From UBA6814 sp040753075 (GTDB lineage Bacteria; Desulfobacterota; Desulfovibrionia; Desulfovibrionales; Desulfovibrionaceae), in NCBI GenBank assembly GCA_040753075.1, contig JBFMHA010000033.1, positions 1-35,167 of the forward strand: DNA of 35,167 bases. The letters are read 5' to 3'. This document shows positions 25,640 to 33,028 of this stretch, in pieces. The notes under the pieces are model-generated. The model was not told where the DNA came from. It made no database searches and saw nothing but the letters and a program-made list of their open reading frames with translations. The stretch's first letter is position 1. The number at the start of each line of letters is the position of its first letter. The translations under genes and the position numbers were made by a program.

Positions 25640-27355
25640 CTACTGCACGAACTCGCAGGCGGGCAGGCCGGTGTCCAGGTCCACGGTCTTCTCGATGGCC
25701 GCGATGTTGCGCACGAAGGCCGCCACCAGGTCCTGGTCGAGCTTGCCGAGCAGGGCCTCCTCCTGGAGGATCTTGAGGGCCAGCTCCTGGGGCAGGGCCT
25801 TCTTGTAGTGGCGGTCCCGGCGCAGGGAGTCGAACACGTCCACGATGGCCAGGATGCGGCTCTGGGGCAGGATGGTCTCGCCCTTGATGCCGTGCGGATA
25901 GCCCGAGCCGTCCAGCCGCTCGTGGTGCTGCAGGATCATGGTGAGCAGGTTGGGGAAGAACCCGGTGAAGGGGATGTTCTTGAGGATGCGGTGGCTCTCC
26001 ACGGGGTGGCGCTTGATCTCCTCCCATTCTTCCGCCGTGAGGTTGCCGCGGGGCGTGAGCAGCTTGCGCTGCTCCTCGGGCTCGACGAGCGCCAGGGAGC
26101 GGCCGGCCACCCGGATCCGCAGCCTGGCGCAGGCGTTGATGAGCTCCACGTCCGCCTCCGCCAGGTCGTAGGCCCGGTTGACGCGCTCCAGGGAGGCGTA
26201 CAGGCCCTCCCACTCCCGGTTCTCGATCTGGCCCCACAGGGCCAGGCGCAGGCCGATGAGCTCCAGGTGCGAGGCGGGCAGGCGGGTGGCCTTGGTGAGC
26301 ACCTCCTCGCGCACCCCGATCTTGCCCACGTCGTGCAGCAGGCCCGCGTAGTAGATCTCCTGGAGGTTGGACTCGGAGAAACTTGCGTTGGGCTCCAGCT
26401 CCTGGATCGCGAAGTGCATGAGCCCCTGGGCGTAGCGGGCCACCCGGTGGGAGTGGCCCGCGGTGCAGTGGTCCCGGGAGTCGATGGCCGTGGCCATGGT
26501 CTGCATGAGCGCGGTGAGCACCTCCTGCACCCGGCCGAAGAGGATGGAGTTGGACATGGCGATGCCGGCCACCGAGGTCAGGGTGCGCACCCGTTTGAGA
26601 TGCACCGACTGGAAGGGCCGTGCCCCCCGGGTCTCGCCCAGGGCCAGCGCGCCCAGGGCGTGTCCCGAGGACTCCAGGGGCAGGAGCAGGATCGAGGTCA
26701 GCTCCGGCACCTCTCCGGCCCAGCGGGGGTCGGCGGCCAGCTCGTTGACGATCTCGCCCTTGCCCCTGGCCAGCACGTCGGTGAACAGCCCGGACTGGGG
26801 CAGGCGGGCCAGGCGGGCCCGGGGCAGGGTGCCGTAGCTGTCGAACAGCTCGTAACGATCGGTGTCCGGATTCATGAGGAAGACCATGCCGCATTCTGCC
26901 GGGGCGAACCCCTCCTGGCACTCGGCCAGGAGCGAGGCCGCCACCTCGGGCAGGCGCATGGAGAGGTTCAGGTTGAGCACAGCCCGGTTGGTCAGGGCCG
27001 ACTCCCGGTAGAGCTCAAGGGTTTCCTCGCCCAGGGCGCGGCGGGTGGCCTCCCGGGCCATGGCCTCGGCCAGGGAGTGGGCCAGGGCGCAGCCCAGGGC
27101 CGGGGCCAGGGCCGGGTCGCCCCCGGCCAGGAGCCGGCCCAGGGTGGTGTTGTTCAGGTTCAGGGGAAAGTCGTTAACGCCCGGGGAAGAGGGCGCGAGG
27201 TCGTCGGGAAGGGGGCCGTGGGTGGCCAGCACCGCGCCGGAGATGTCCTGGATGGCGAGGAAAAAGGACGGAGGGGCCAGGGCCAGGGCGTCCTGGAGAA
27301 AGGCGCGCAGGAAGCCGGGCTTGAGCAGCTTGCCGAGGGCGTACGCAGAGGCCAC
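25640..27355 (-). CDS. GAF / HD-GYP domain protein (putative cyclic-di-GMP phosphodiesterase)
   Basis: HD-GYP proteins hydrolyse cyclic-di-GMP and so lower its level. The 571-residue protein has an N-terminal region (1-120) of unknown type, a GAF-like sensor domain (about 130-270) and an HD-GYP domain (about 280-545). Key residues: H301 in GHSHR, HD341-342 and K345 in LLHDVGKIG, HP450-451, and HHERLDGSGYP at 477-487, all intact; the later motif AIVDVFDSL is close to consensus. An unusual insert of about 85 residues lies between HDVGKIG and the RHP segment (residues about 353-437). GTG start, with a weak ribosome-binding sequence. It follows the CheY-like gene by 14 bases and is probably its output partner. 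Confidence 0.9.
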   Translation of the reverse strand: MASAYALGKLLKPGFLRAFLQDALALAPPSFFLAIQDISGAVLATHGPLPDDLAPSSPGVNDFPLNLNNTTLGRLLAGGDPALAPALGCALAHSLAEAMAREATRRALGEETLELYRESALTNRAVLNLNLSMRLPEVAASLLAECQEGFAPAECGMVFLMNPDTDRYELFDSYGTLPRARLARLPQSGLFTDVLARGKGEIVNELAADPRWAGEVPELTSILLLPLESSGHALGALALGETRGARPFQSVHLKRVRTLTSVAGIAMSNSILFGRVQEVLTALMQTMATAIDSRDHCTAGHSHRVARYAQGLMHFAIQELEPNASFSESNLQEIYYAGLLHDVGKIGVREEVLTKATRLPASHLELIGLRLALWGQIENREWEGLYASLERVNRAYDLAEADVELINACARLRIRVAGRSLALVEPEEQRKLLTPRGNLTAEEWEEIKRHPVESHRILKNIPFTGFFPNLLTMILQHHERLDGSGYPHGIKGETILPQSRILAIVDVFDSLRRDRHYKKALPQELALKILQEEALLGKLDQDLVAAFVRNIAAIEKTVDLDTGLPACEFVQ

Positions 27356-27369
27356 GGCGGCTTACCGGG

Positions 27370-27756
27370 TCAGTCCACCACGCGCAGGAGTTCCCGGGCC
27401 AACTCCACCAGCTCGTCGGGGTCGAAGGGCTTGGTCATGTAGTCGTAGGCCCCCAACTCCAGCCCCTTCTTGCGGTCCACCTCCTGCCCCTTGGCCGTGA
27501 GCAGGACTATCATGGTGTCCTTGAGCTCGGGGTCCTTCTTGACCGTGCGGCAGACCTCGTAGCCGTTGACCTTGGGCATCATGATGTCCAGGAAGACCAC
27601 CTGGGGCCGGTGCTTGCGGATCATCTCCAGCCCTTCCTCGCCGTCGCCCGCGGAGAGCACCTCCACGTTGTGCTCGTCCTCGAGTTCCTCCAGGGCTTGT
27701 TCAAGCAGCGTGCGGATGTGGACCTCATCCTCCACGATCAGGATCTTCTGGCTCAT
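27370..27756 (-). CDS. CheY-like response regulator receiver
   Basis: This 128-residue protein consists only of a receiver domain: acidic D10/E11, phospho-acceptor D57 in FLDIMMP, T87 in LLTAKG and K109 in TKPF, so it should be phosphorylated by a sensor kinase. There is no output domain. Its 14-base gap to the HD-GYP gene downstream suggests that it regulates cyclic-di-GMP turnover by contact with that protein. The ATG has GAGGAG six bases upstream. No histidine kinase gene is next to it. Confidence 0.95.
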   Translation of the reverse strand: MSQKILIVEDEVHIRTLLEQALEELEDEHNVEVLSAGDGEEGLEMIRKHRPQVVFLDIMMPKVNGYEVCRTVKKDPELKDTMIVLLTAKGQEVDRKKGLELGAYDYMTKPFDPDELVELARELLRVVD

Positions 27757-27827
27757 TGACGCTCCTCTCGGTTGGCTTCGGCGTGTTCCTGGGGCTGCGG
27801 GCCATCGTGCGCCGGCAGCAGAAAAGG

Positions 27828-27856
27828 GTTATATCCGCTAACAGTCCCGCAGGCAA
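27828..27856 (-). promoter_or_regulatory. Promoter of the receiver/HD-GYP operon
   Basis: On the minus strand TTGCCT (27851-27856) and TATAAC (27828-27833) are spaced by exactly 17 bases, which is a good sigma-70 match. The start codon of the receiver gene lies 72 bases downstream. Confidence 0.65.
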
Positions 27857-27988
27857 TCTCCTTTGAAAAACCCGATGGCCCGCATACGTCGCAGGCTGTT
27901 CCCTAGAGCTTTCCCAGGCCCGTCGTCGCATGTCGGGCGAGCCAAAAATGTTTTCGAGAACAGCACTCTACCGATCTAGAAAAAAGAC

Positions 27989-28017
27989 TTGACATGGAAC
28001 TTGTGGAATTCACACAA
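27989..28017 (+). promoter_or_regulatory. TTGACA box and TTGTG-N7-CACAA inverted repeat
   Basis: A perfect -35-like TTGACA (27989-27994) has no good -10 at 16-18 bases; CAAAAT occurs at 20. Overlapping it is the inverted repeat TTGTG-N7-CACAA (28001-28017), which resembles a CRP/FNR-type site, but the spacing is one base shorter than TTGTG-N8-CACAA. It could be a binding site for a related regulator. Confidence 0.4.
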
Positions 28018-28021
28018 AATA

Positions 28022-28046
28022 TTTTCCCATTTACCAGGTGGGAAAA
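28022..28046. repeat. Inverted repeat TTTTCCCA-N9-TGGGAAAA
   Basis: Two perfect 8-base arms are 9 bases apart, upstream of the candidate tmc promoter at 28071-28099. No T-run follows on either strand in a way that suggests a terminator. It is a plausible operator for a dimeric regulator. Confidence 0.55.
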
Positions 28047-28070
28047 ATTCCGGAGCAATGATGTATGAAT

Positions 28071-28099
28071 TTGCAATGCGCGTTGCTTTTGGCTACAAG
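28071..28099 (+). promoter_or_regulatory. Candidate tmc promoter
   Basis: TTGCAA (28071-28076) and TACAAG (28094-28099) are spaced by 17 bases, each matching four of six consensus bases. Transcription would start near 28106, giving a 120-base leader. Confidence 0.4.
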
Positions 28100-28123
28100 C
28101 GGATTCTAGACGCAAAAGGTATT

Positions 28124-28146
28124 CAATTTTAAAAACATTAAAATTG
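28124..28146. repeat. Palindrome CAATTTTAA-N5-TTAAAATTG
   Basis: Perfect 9-base arms with a 5-base spacer lie about 20-40 bases downstream of the predicted start from the 28071 promoter. The site is a plausible repressor operator. An AT-rich hairpin in the mRNA leader is the alternative. Confidence 0.55.
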
Positions 28147-28223
28147 CATCCGCAGTGTGTTTTTGGTATCCGGTCCACATTCATGCGGAAACACCTGTCC
28201 CGAAGCGGAAAAGGAGGGAACAC

Positions 28224-29480
28224 GTGGACATCACATCCTGGGATTGGAACACGCCGGTCAAGCGCGTGGTCCAGGCAGACGCCTGCGACGGCGAGGCCGC
28301 CTGGCTCGAGGAGCCGCAGGTCAGTCCGGACGGGGAACGCCTGGCCCGCGTGGCCTTCCTGGACGGGGAGTACGGCCTGTGCGTCAACGGCGCCCTGGGC
28401 GAGGGCACTTTTGCTCGGATCTGGTATCCGCGCTTTGCGCCGGACGGCCGGATCACCGCCCTGGCCAATGCTGACGGCGAATGGACCATGCTGGTGGATG
28501 GCGAACCCTGGGACACGTACGGGGCCATCTGGAACACCCAGTTCTCGCACGACGGGGCGCACATCGCCGCGGCGGTGCAGCAGGACGGGGCCTACGGCAT
28601 GGCTGTGGACAACGCCCCTTGGGAGACTCTCTACGAGAACGCCAACCACTGCACATTGAGCCCTGACGGCGCGCACAGCGCGGCCGCGGTCCAGGTGGAG
28701 CCCCTGGGCCAGGCCGACGTGGCCAAATTCCAGGGTGGGGTGTTCGGGGTGGCCAAGGACGGCGAGGCCTGGTCCGACCGGTACATGGGGGTGTACCGCC
28801 TGGCCTTCTCCGCCGACGGTTCGCGCCTGGCCGCGGAGGTCAGGCTGAACCTCTACGAGTACACCATCGTGGAGAACGGAAAGGCCTGGTCCAAGACCTT
28901 CCCCAGCGTCTGGGGGCCGGTGATCTCGCCCGCCGACGGCCGGGCCGTGGCGCCGGTGCGCATCGCCGGCAAGTGGACCCTGGCCGCGGACGGCAAGCCC
29001 ATCTGGACGTCCGCCTTCACCCAGTGCTGGAGCCAGTTTTTCAGCGCCGACGGCAAGCGCCTGGGCGCCATCGTGAGCCCGGCCTTCGGCCGCTGGACCC
29101 TGGCCCTGGAGGGCAAGCCCTGGCGCACCACCTTCGGCGACCTGGTGGAGGACGCCGGCTTCAGCCCGGACGGGTCCCGCGCGGCCTGCCTGGGCAAGGA
29201 GGATGGGAAGTACGCCGTGGTGGTTGACGACGCCGCCTGGCCCGGCCGCTACGACATGGCCTGGAAGCCGGTCTTCAGCCCGGACGGGGCCCACGTGGCC
29301 GCCAAGGTGGAGAAGGGAGGCAAGTACACCGTGGCCGTGGACGGCCGCGAGTTCGGCTCGGGCTTCACCGCGGCCTTCACCCCGGTGTTCAGCCCGGACT
29401 CTACCAAGGTGCTCGTCACGGTCATAGAGGACGGGTGGCTGGTGCGCCGGGTCGTGCCCGTGTCCAGCTTCAAGGCATAG
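28224..29480 (+). CDS. tmcD: Tmc complex protein TmcD (beta-propeller-like repeats)
   Basis: TmcD is the Trp-rich subunit of the Tmc complex whose function is unknown. The 418-residue protein is built of about ten repeats of 35-50 residues, each with a SPDG-type turn (VSPDGE, FAPDGR, FSHDGA, LSPDGA, FSADGS, FSADGK, FSPDGS, FSPDGA and variants) and frequent Trp-containing strands such as DGEPW and VWGP. This is the hallmark of a WD40/PD40-like beta-propeller. No signal peptide or membrane segment is seen, so it is probably cytoplasmic, near TmcB. The start is the GTG at 28224, with AAGGAGGG six bases upstream; the open frame extends 23 codons upstream without conserved features. It is first in the cluster, 9 bases before tmcC. 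Confidence 0.85.
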   Translation: MDITSWDWNTPVKRVVQADACDGEAAWLEEPQVSPDGERLARVAFLDGEYGLCVNGALGEGTFARIWYPRFAPDGRITALANADGEWTMLVDGEPWDTYGAIWNTQFSHDGAHIAAAVQQDGAYGMAVDNAPWETLYENANHCTLSPDGAHSAAAVQVEPLGQADVAKFQGGVFGVAKDGEAWSDRYMGVYRLAFSADGSRLAAEVRLNLYEYTIVENGKAWSKTFPSVWGPVISPADGRAVAPVRIAGKWTLAADGKPIWTSAFTQCWSQFFSADGKRLGAIVSPAFGRWTLALEGKPWRTTFGDLVEDAGFSPDGSRAACLGKEDGKYAVVVDDAAWPGRYDMAWKPVFSPDGAHVAAKVEKGGKYTVAVDGREFGSGFTAAFTPVFSPDSTKVLVTVIEDGWLVRRVVPVSSFKA

Positions 29481-29489
29481 GGGGAAGCC

Positions 29490-30158
29490 ATGATAGACCT
29501 TCTCTACGACCTCGCCCGCGGCCCCCTCGTGTGGGTCGCCTTCGCGCTCTGCATCGGCGGATCGCTCTACCAGTTCTCCAAGATGGCCCTCCTGGCCAAG
29601 CAGAAGGACGGCATCGTCTACGAATACTGGAGTTGGAAACACGCCCTCAAGTCGGCCTTCTACTGGTGGATACTCCCCCTGGGCAGCTTCAACGCCCGGC
29701 TCAATCCGGTCATGGCCATCGTGACCTGGGTGTTCCACGTCTGCCTGCTCCTGAGCCCCATCTTCCTGCTGGCCCACGTGGTCATGATCGAGACCGCCTG
29801 GAACGTGGGCCTGTGGCCCACCCTGCCCGACGCCGCGGCCGACGTCATGGCCTTCGCGGTGCTCGGCGGCTGCGCCTTCTTCCTGCTGCGGCGGCTGACC
29901 CTGCCCCAGGTGAAGTTCGTGACCAGCTGCAACGACTTCCTCATCCTCGCGGTGGTGGCCCTGCCCTTCCTCACCGGCGTGCTGGCCTACCATCAGGTGG
30001 CCGACTACCGGACCATCATCACCCTGCACATGCTGGCCGGCGAACTCATGCTCGCCCTGTTGCCCTTCACCCGCCTGGCCCACGCCATCTACGCCCTGTT
30101 CGTGCGCGGCTACACCGCCTCGGAGTTCGGGGCCGTGCGCCAGATCAAGGACTGGTAA
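29490..30158 (+). CDS. tmcC: Tmc complex membrane cytochrome b-type subunit TmcC
   Basis: TmcC is the integral-membrane subunit that carries electrons between TmcA in the periplasm and TmcB in the cytoplasm. The 222-residue protein has five to six hydrophobic segments, roughly at 12-30, 58-78, 78-108, 118-137, 146-165 and 172-195. Several His residues in or beside them (for example HVCLL, LAHVVM, TLHMLAGE, LAHAIYAL) could ligate heme b as in NarI-like proteins. The ATG at 29490 follows GGGGAAGCC. The gap to tmcB is 11 bases. The assignment rests on gene order and topology as well as resemblance. Confidence 0.88.
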   Translation: MIDLLYDLARGPLVWVAFALCIGGSLYQFSKMALLAKQKDGIVYEYWSWKHALKSAFYWWILPLGSFNARLNPVMAIVTWVFHVCLLLSPIFLLAHVVMIETAWNVGLWPTLPDAAADVMAFAVLGGCAFFLLRRLTLPQVKFVTSCNDFLILAVVALPFLTGVLAYHQVADYRTIITLHMLAGELMLALLPFTRLAHAIYALFVRGYTASEFGAVRQIKDW

Positions 30159-30169
30159 AGGAGTCCGCC

Positions 30170-31579
30170 ATGAGCGAAGTTGAAACTGCCGCCGCCACCG
30201 GCTCCTGGGTGGACAAGGTCAAGGCCAAGTACAACGAGGACGTGGCTGCCGGGAAATACGACTTTTCCGGCATCGAGGATCCCAACCTGGAGCGGGCGGA
30301 AAAGGCCCTGACCGAGGACAAGATCCAGAAGATCATCAAGAAGGTCCTGGCCGCCGAGGGCGGGGCCAGGCTCAAGGCCTACGTGCAGACCTGCGTGCAT
30401 TGCGGCCTGTGCTCCGAGGCCTGCCACCACTACATGTCCAACGGCAAGGATCCCAAGTATTCGCCCGTGGGCAAGGTCAAGCGCTCCATCTGGAAGATTC
30501 TGGAGCGGGACGGCCGCCTCACCCCGGCCGAGGTCCGGGAGTTGCGGCTCATCGCCTCCACCGAGTGCAACATCTGCCGCCGCTGCCTGCAGTACTGCCC
30601 CTTCGGCATCGACATCGGCTACATGATGAGCATGGTGCGCCGCATCTGCCACATGCTCAACATGACCCCGCTCTACATCCAGGATACGGCGCATTCCCAC
30701 TCGGCCACCATGAACCAGATGTGGGTCAAGGACGACGAGTGGACCGACTCCCTGCAGTGGCAGGAGGACGAGGCCCGGGACGAGTTCCCCAACATCCGTC
30801 TGCCCATCGCCAAGGAGGGGGCCGAGGTCTACTACTCGGTCATCGCGCCCGAGCCCAAGTTCCGAACCCAGCTCATCTACCAGGCCGCCTCCATCCTGCA
30901 CGTGGCCGGAGTGGACTACACCTTCCCGGCCGATCCGGGCTGGGACAACTCGGACATGTGCATGTTCACCGGCGACTTCGAGATGATGGGCCGGATCAAG
31001 AAGTACCACTACGAGTCGGCCCTGAAGCTCAAGGTGAAGAAGATCGTGATGGGCGAGTGCGGCCACGCCTTCCGTTCGGTGTACGACGTGGGCAACCGCT
31101 GGCTGGGCTGGAGGATGCCGCCCGTCCCCATGGTCCACTCCATCCAGTACTTCTCGGAGCTCATCAGCGCGGGGAAGATCAGGTGCAAGGAGAAGTTTCC
31201 GGAAAAGGTCAGCTTCCACGACCCGTGCAACACCGTGCGCGGTCGCGGCCTGCACGAGATGGGGCGGCACGTGGCGCGCACCTTCTGCGAGGAGCTCATC
31301 GAGATGCACCCCAACCGCGAGTACAACATCTGCTGCAACGCGGGCGGCGGGGTCATCAACTGCGGCCCGCCGTTCAAGAACAAGCGCATCCTGTCCAACG
31401 TGTGGAAGGCCGAGCAGCTGGCCCGGGTGGCGGACCAGGGCGTGACCACCATCGTGGCCCCCTGCCACAACTGCCACGGCGGCCTGGACGACATCATCCA
31501 CAAGTACCACCTGCCGCTCAAGCTCAAGTTCCTGGGCGACATCCTCTATGAATACATGGACAAGCCCGAGGCCGAGTAG
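30170..31579 (+). CDS. tmcB: Tmc complex cytoplasmic iron-sulfur subunit TmcB (HdrD-like)
   Basis: TmcB is the HdrD-like cytoplasmic subunit, proposed to deliver electrons from the membrane toward sulfate reduction. The 469-residue protein has two [4Fe-4S] motifs: C75, C78, C81, C85 (CVHCGLCSEAC) and C133, C136, C139, C143 (CNICRRCLQYC). A CCG-type domain follows, with C353, the C388/C389 pair (ICCNAGGG) and C432/C435 (PCHNCHGG), a set known in heterodisulfide reductase HdrB/HdrD to bind a noncubane or [4Fe-4S] cluster. The ATG at 30170 has AAAGGAG seven bases upstream; the longer open frame overlaps tmcC and is not used. The spacing of genes suggests one transcript. Confidence 0.94.
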   Translation: MSEVETAAATGSWVDKVKAKYNEDVAAGKYDFSGIEDPNLERAEKALTEDKIQKIIKKVLAAEGGARLKAYVQTCVHCGLCSEACHHYMSNGKDPKYSPVGKVKRSIWKILERDGRLTPAEVRELRLIASTECNICRRCLQYCPFGIDIGYMMSMVRRICHMLNMTPLYIQDTAHSHSATMNQMWVKDDEWTDSLQWQEDEARDEFPNIRLPIAKEGAEVYYSVIAPEPKFRTQLIYQAASILHVAGVDYTFPADPGWDNSDMCMFTGDFEMMGRIKKYHYESALKLKVKKIVMGECGHAFRSVYDVGNRWLGWRMPPVPMVHSIQYFSELISAGKIRCKEKFPEKVSFHDPCNTVRGRGLHEMGRHVARTFCEELIEMHPNREYNICCNAGGGVINCGPPFKNKRILSNVWKAEQLARVADQGVTTIVAPCHNCHGGLDDIIHKYHLPLKLKFLGDILYEYMDKPEAE

Positions 31580-31591
31580 GGTACGCCAACC

Positions 31592-32002
31592 ATGAAGACA
31601 AGGGGCAACCTCATGACCGTGAAAAAGATTGCCGCCGCCGCGGCCCTGCTCGCCGCCGTCTGCCTCCTGGCCGCCATGGCCGGGGCCCAGGCCGACATGG
31701 TGAAGATCGAGGGTGCGGCCTTCGGCGCGCCCGAACGGCCGGCCGCGGTGTTCAAGCACGACGACCACAACGAGAAGGCGAAGCTCGATGACTGCGCCGT
31801 CTGCCACCACTCGGCGGACGAGAAGGGGCGGCTGGTTCCGCGCGAGGACAGCGCGGGCACGCCCTGCGCCGACTGCCACGCCCTGGAGGGCGGCAAGACC
31901 ATCCCGCTCATGCGCGCCTACCACCGCCAGTGCCAGGGCTGCCACGACAAGGTAGGCAAGGGTCCCACCGGCTGCGGCGAATGCCACGTGCGGGACAAGT
32001 AG
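31592..32002 (+). CDS. tmcA: Tetraheme cytochrome c3-type subunit TmcA
   Basis: TmcA is the periplasmic acidic tetraheme cytochrome (type II c3) that accepts electrons from the type I cytochrome c3/hydrogenase system. The 136-residue precursor has a signal peptide ending near AQA-D (about residue 34). Four heme sites are present: CAVCH (68-72), CADCH (92-96), CQGCH (114-118) and CGECH (128-132). Exactly four further His (H56, H59, H73, H111) can serve as distal ligands, so bis-His hemes are likely. A second ATG at 31613 (residue 8) with AAGGGG upstream is an equally good start. A strong terminator follows. Confidence 0.95.
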   Translation: MKTRGNLMTVKKIAAAAALLAAVCLLAAMAGAQADMVKIEGAAFGAPERPAAVFKHDDHNEKAKLDDCAVCHHSADEKGRLVPREDSAGTPCADCHALEGGKTIPLMRAYHRQCQGCHDKVGKGPTGCGECHVRDK

Positions 32003-32051
32003 GGACTGCGCCAGGACTCCTGCCGTCAGGCCGGATGGGTTGAACTGCAAT

Positions 32052-32096
32052 GCCGCCGGGGCGGGACCGTCAGGTCCCGGCCCCGGCGGCTCATTT
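32052..32096 (+). terminator. Terminator of the tmc operon
   Basis: A long GC stem (arms 32052-32068 and 32073-32090, one bulge, loop GTCA) is followed by TCATTT, 49 bases after tmcA. The T-run is weak, but the stem is very stable. Confidence 0.7.
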
Positions 32097-32192
32097 CGAG
32101 GCGGGACGGCCCGGCGGCGACGCCGTCCGGGCCGCGTCCGGAACGGTTCTCGGGGTGCAGGCAATTATTTTTCCAGGGGCTCAGAAATCTCG

Positions 32193-32221
32193 TTGACAAA
32201 CCACGGGGGTGGAGCTTAAAG
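32193..32221 (+). promoter_or_regulatory. Promoter of the tRNA-Val(TAC)/tRNA-Asp unit
   Basis: TTGACA (32193-32198) is followed 17 bases later by TTAAAG (32216-32221), a fair -10. The first tRNA starts 32 bases further on. Confidence 0.6.
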
Positions 32222-32224
32222 AGT

Positions 32225-32245
32225 GCTTCCCCGTTGTGGGGGAGC
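32225..32245 (+). other. Leader hairpin before tRNA-Val(TAC)
   Basis: Arms GCTTCCCC and GGGGGAGC (one G-U pair) with a 5-base loop lie between promoter and tRNA. It may be a processing signal for the precursor. Confidence 0.3.
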
Positions 32246-32252
32246 TCGGGCT

Positions 32253-32328
32253 GGGCGGGTAGCTCAGTTGGGAGAGCGCCAGCCTTACAAGCTGGATGTC
32301 GCAGGTTCAAGCCCTGTCCCGCCCACCA
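32253..32328 (+). tRNA. tRNA-Val (anticodon TAC)
   Basis: A complete 76-base cloverleaf with CCA encoded. The acceptor is GGGCGGG/CCCGCCC, the anticodon stem CCAGC/GCTGG encloses loop CTTACAA (anticodon TAC), and the T arm is GCAGG-TTCAAGC-CCTGT. It is the second Val isoacceptor in the window. tRNA-Asp follows 16 bases later on the same strand. Confidence 0.97.
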
Positions 32329-32344
32329 CAACGATACCTGGCGC

Positions 32345-32421
<77 letters not shown>

Positions 32422-32458
32422 GAACTTCCAAGTAGCGTAGGCTACTTTCCCAGTACAA

Positions 32459-32486
32459 CCCGGAGGCTCGCGCCTCCGGGTTTTTT
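32459..32486 (+). terminator. Terminator of the tRNA unit
   Basis: A 9-base stem CCCGGAGGC/GCCTCCGGG with loop TCGC is followed by six T. A hairpin with identical arms and the same orientation occurs at 32984-33005. Confidence 0.9.
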
Positions 32487-32498
32487 CTTGGTATGCCT

Positions 32499-32972
32499 TT
32501 AGGTATGCCCGAGCAGAATATCGAGGTGGGGCCGAACCGGGGCCATGCCCCGGATATACCGTTCGGTGGTGGACAGCTTCTTGTGCCGCAGGATGGTCTG
32601 GATGGTCACCATGGGGATATCCCGGGAAGCCAGGATCGACGCCGTTAAATGCCGGATGGCATGGCGCCCGAAGGGCTTCACCCCGACAACGGCGCACAGT
32701 CCCTGCGGGAATCCCCGGTTCTCCAGGAAGGGTTTGCCGGCAAACCGGCCCGACTCCTGGACGAACACTTGCTCCGTACTGGATTCCTTCCTGTGCGCCA
32801 GAAGCGAATCGTACAACTCTCCGGCCATGGGAATCCACTCGTACTTCATGCTCCCGTCCTTCCGTTTCCTCGTGCCGAGGCGAACCCTCTCGCCGGCAAA
32901 GTCCACATCCGACCACTCGAGACGGAAGAGCTCGCCTCTGCGGGCCGCCAGATAGAGGTGCGAAAGGAGCAT
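32499..32972 (-). pseudogene. Tyrosine recombinase (integrase) C-terminal fragment
   Basis: The 157 residues are the catalytic domain of a phage-type tyrosine recombinase. All catalytic positions are visible: R12 in AARRGEL, K43 in MKYEW, H104/R107 in GRHAIRHL, H130 in LRHKKLS and Y139 in TTERYI. The usual N-terminal arm-binding and core-binding domains (about 180 residues) are missing. In frame upstream the reading continues only to a stop at 33021, through the hairpin at 32984-33005. No downstream cargo or excisionase is seen. It converges on the tRNA-Asp terminator 13 bases away, and is probably a remnant of an element integrated at tRNA-Asp. It could be a truncated but expressed ORF, yet DNA-binding domains are lacking. 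Confidence 0.85.
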
Positions 32973-32983
32973 GACACTGACCT

Positions 32984-33005
32984 CCCGGAGGCGAACGCCT
33001 CCGGG
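32984..33005 (+). terminator. Second copy of the GC hairpin (terminator-like)
   Basis: Arms CCCGGAGGC and GCCTCCGGG are identical to those at 32459-32480, with loop GAAC in place of TCGC, and it is followed by TTTATGCTTTT on the plus strand. No plus-strand gene precedes it here, so the copy looks displaced. It overlaps the upstream extension of the integrase frame. Confidence 0.6.
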
Positions 33006-33028
33006 TTTATGCTTTTGTCCTCACCGCA

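Larger units (their letters stand above)
27757..28223. other. 467-base AT-rich gene-free control region
   Basis: This divergent region between the response regulator and tmcD is markedly AT-rich for this genome. It holds the minus-strand promoter of the receiver gene, two candidate plus-strand promoters for tmc (27989 and 28071), and three inverted repeats: TTGTG-N7-CACAA, TTTTCCCA-N9-TGGGAAAA and CAATTTTAA-N5-TTAAAATTG. No credible ORF or RNA gene is visible. Confidence 0.7.

Noticed and set aside
28001..28017. HcpR or CRP operator
   Set aside because: TTGTG and CACAA are separated by 7 bases, while these families use 8, so I describe it only as CRP/FNR-like.
27903..30083. 726-codon minus-strand frame over tmcD and tmcC
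   Set aside because: It is a shadow; tmcD and tmcC have good ribosome-binding sites and family features.
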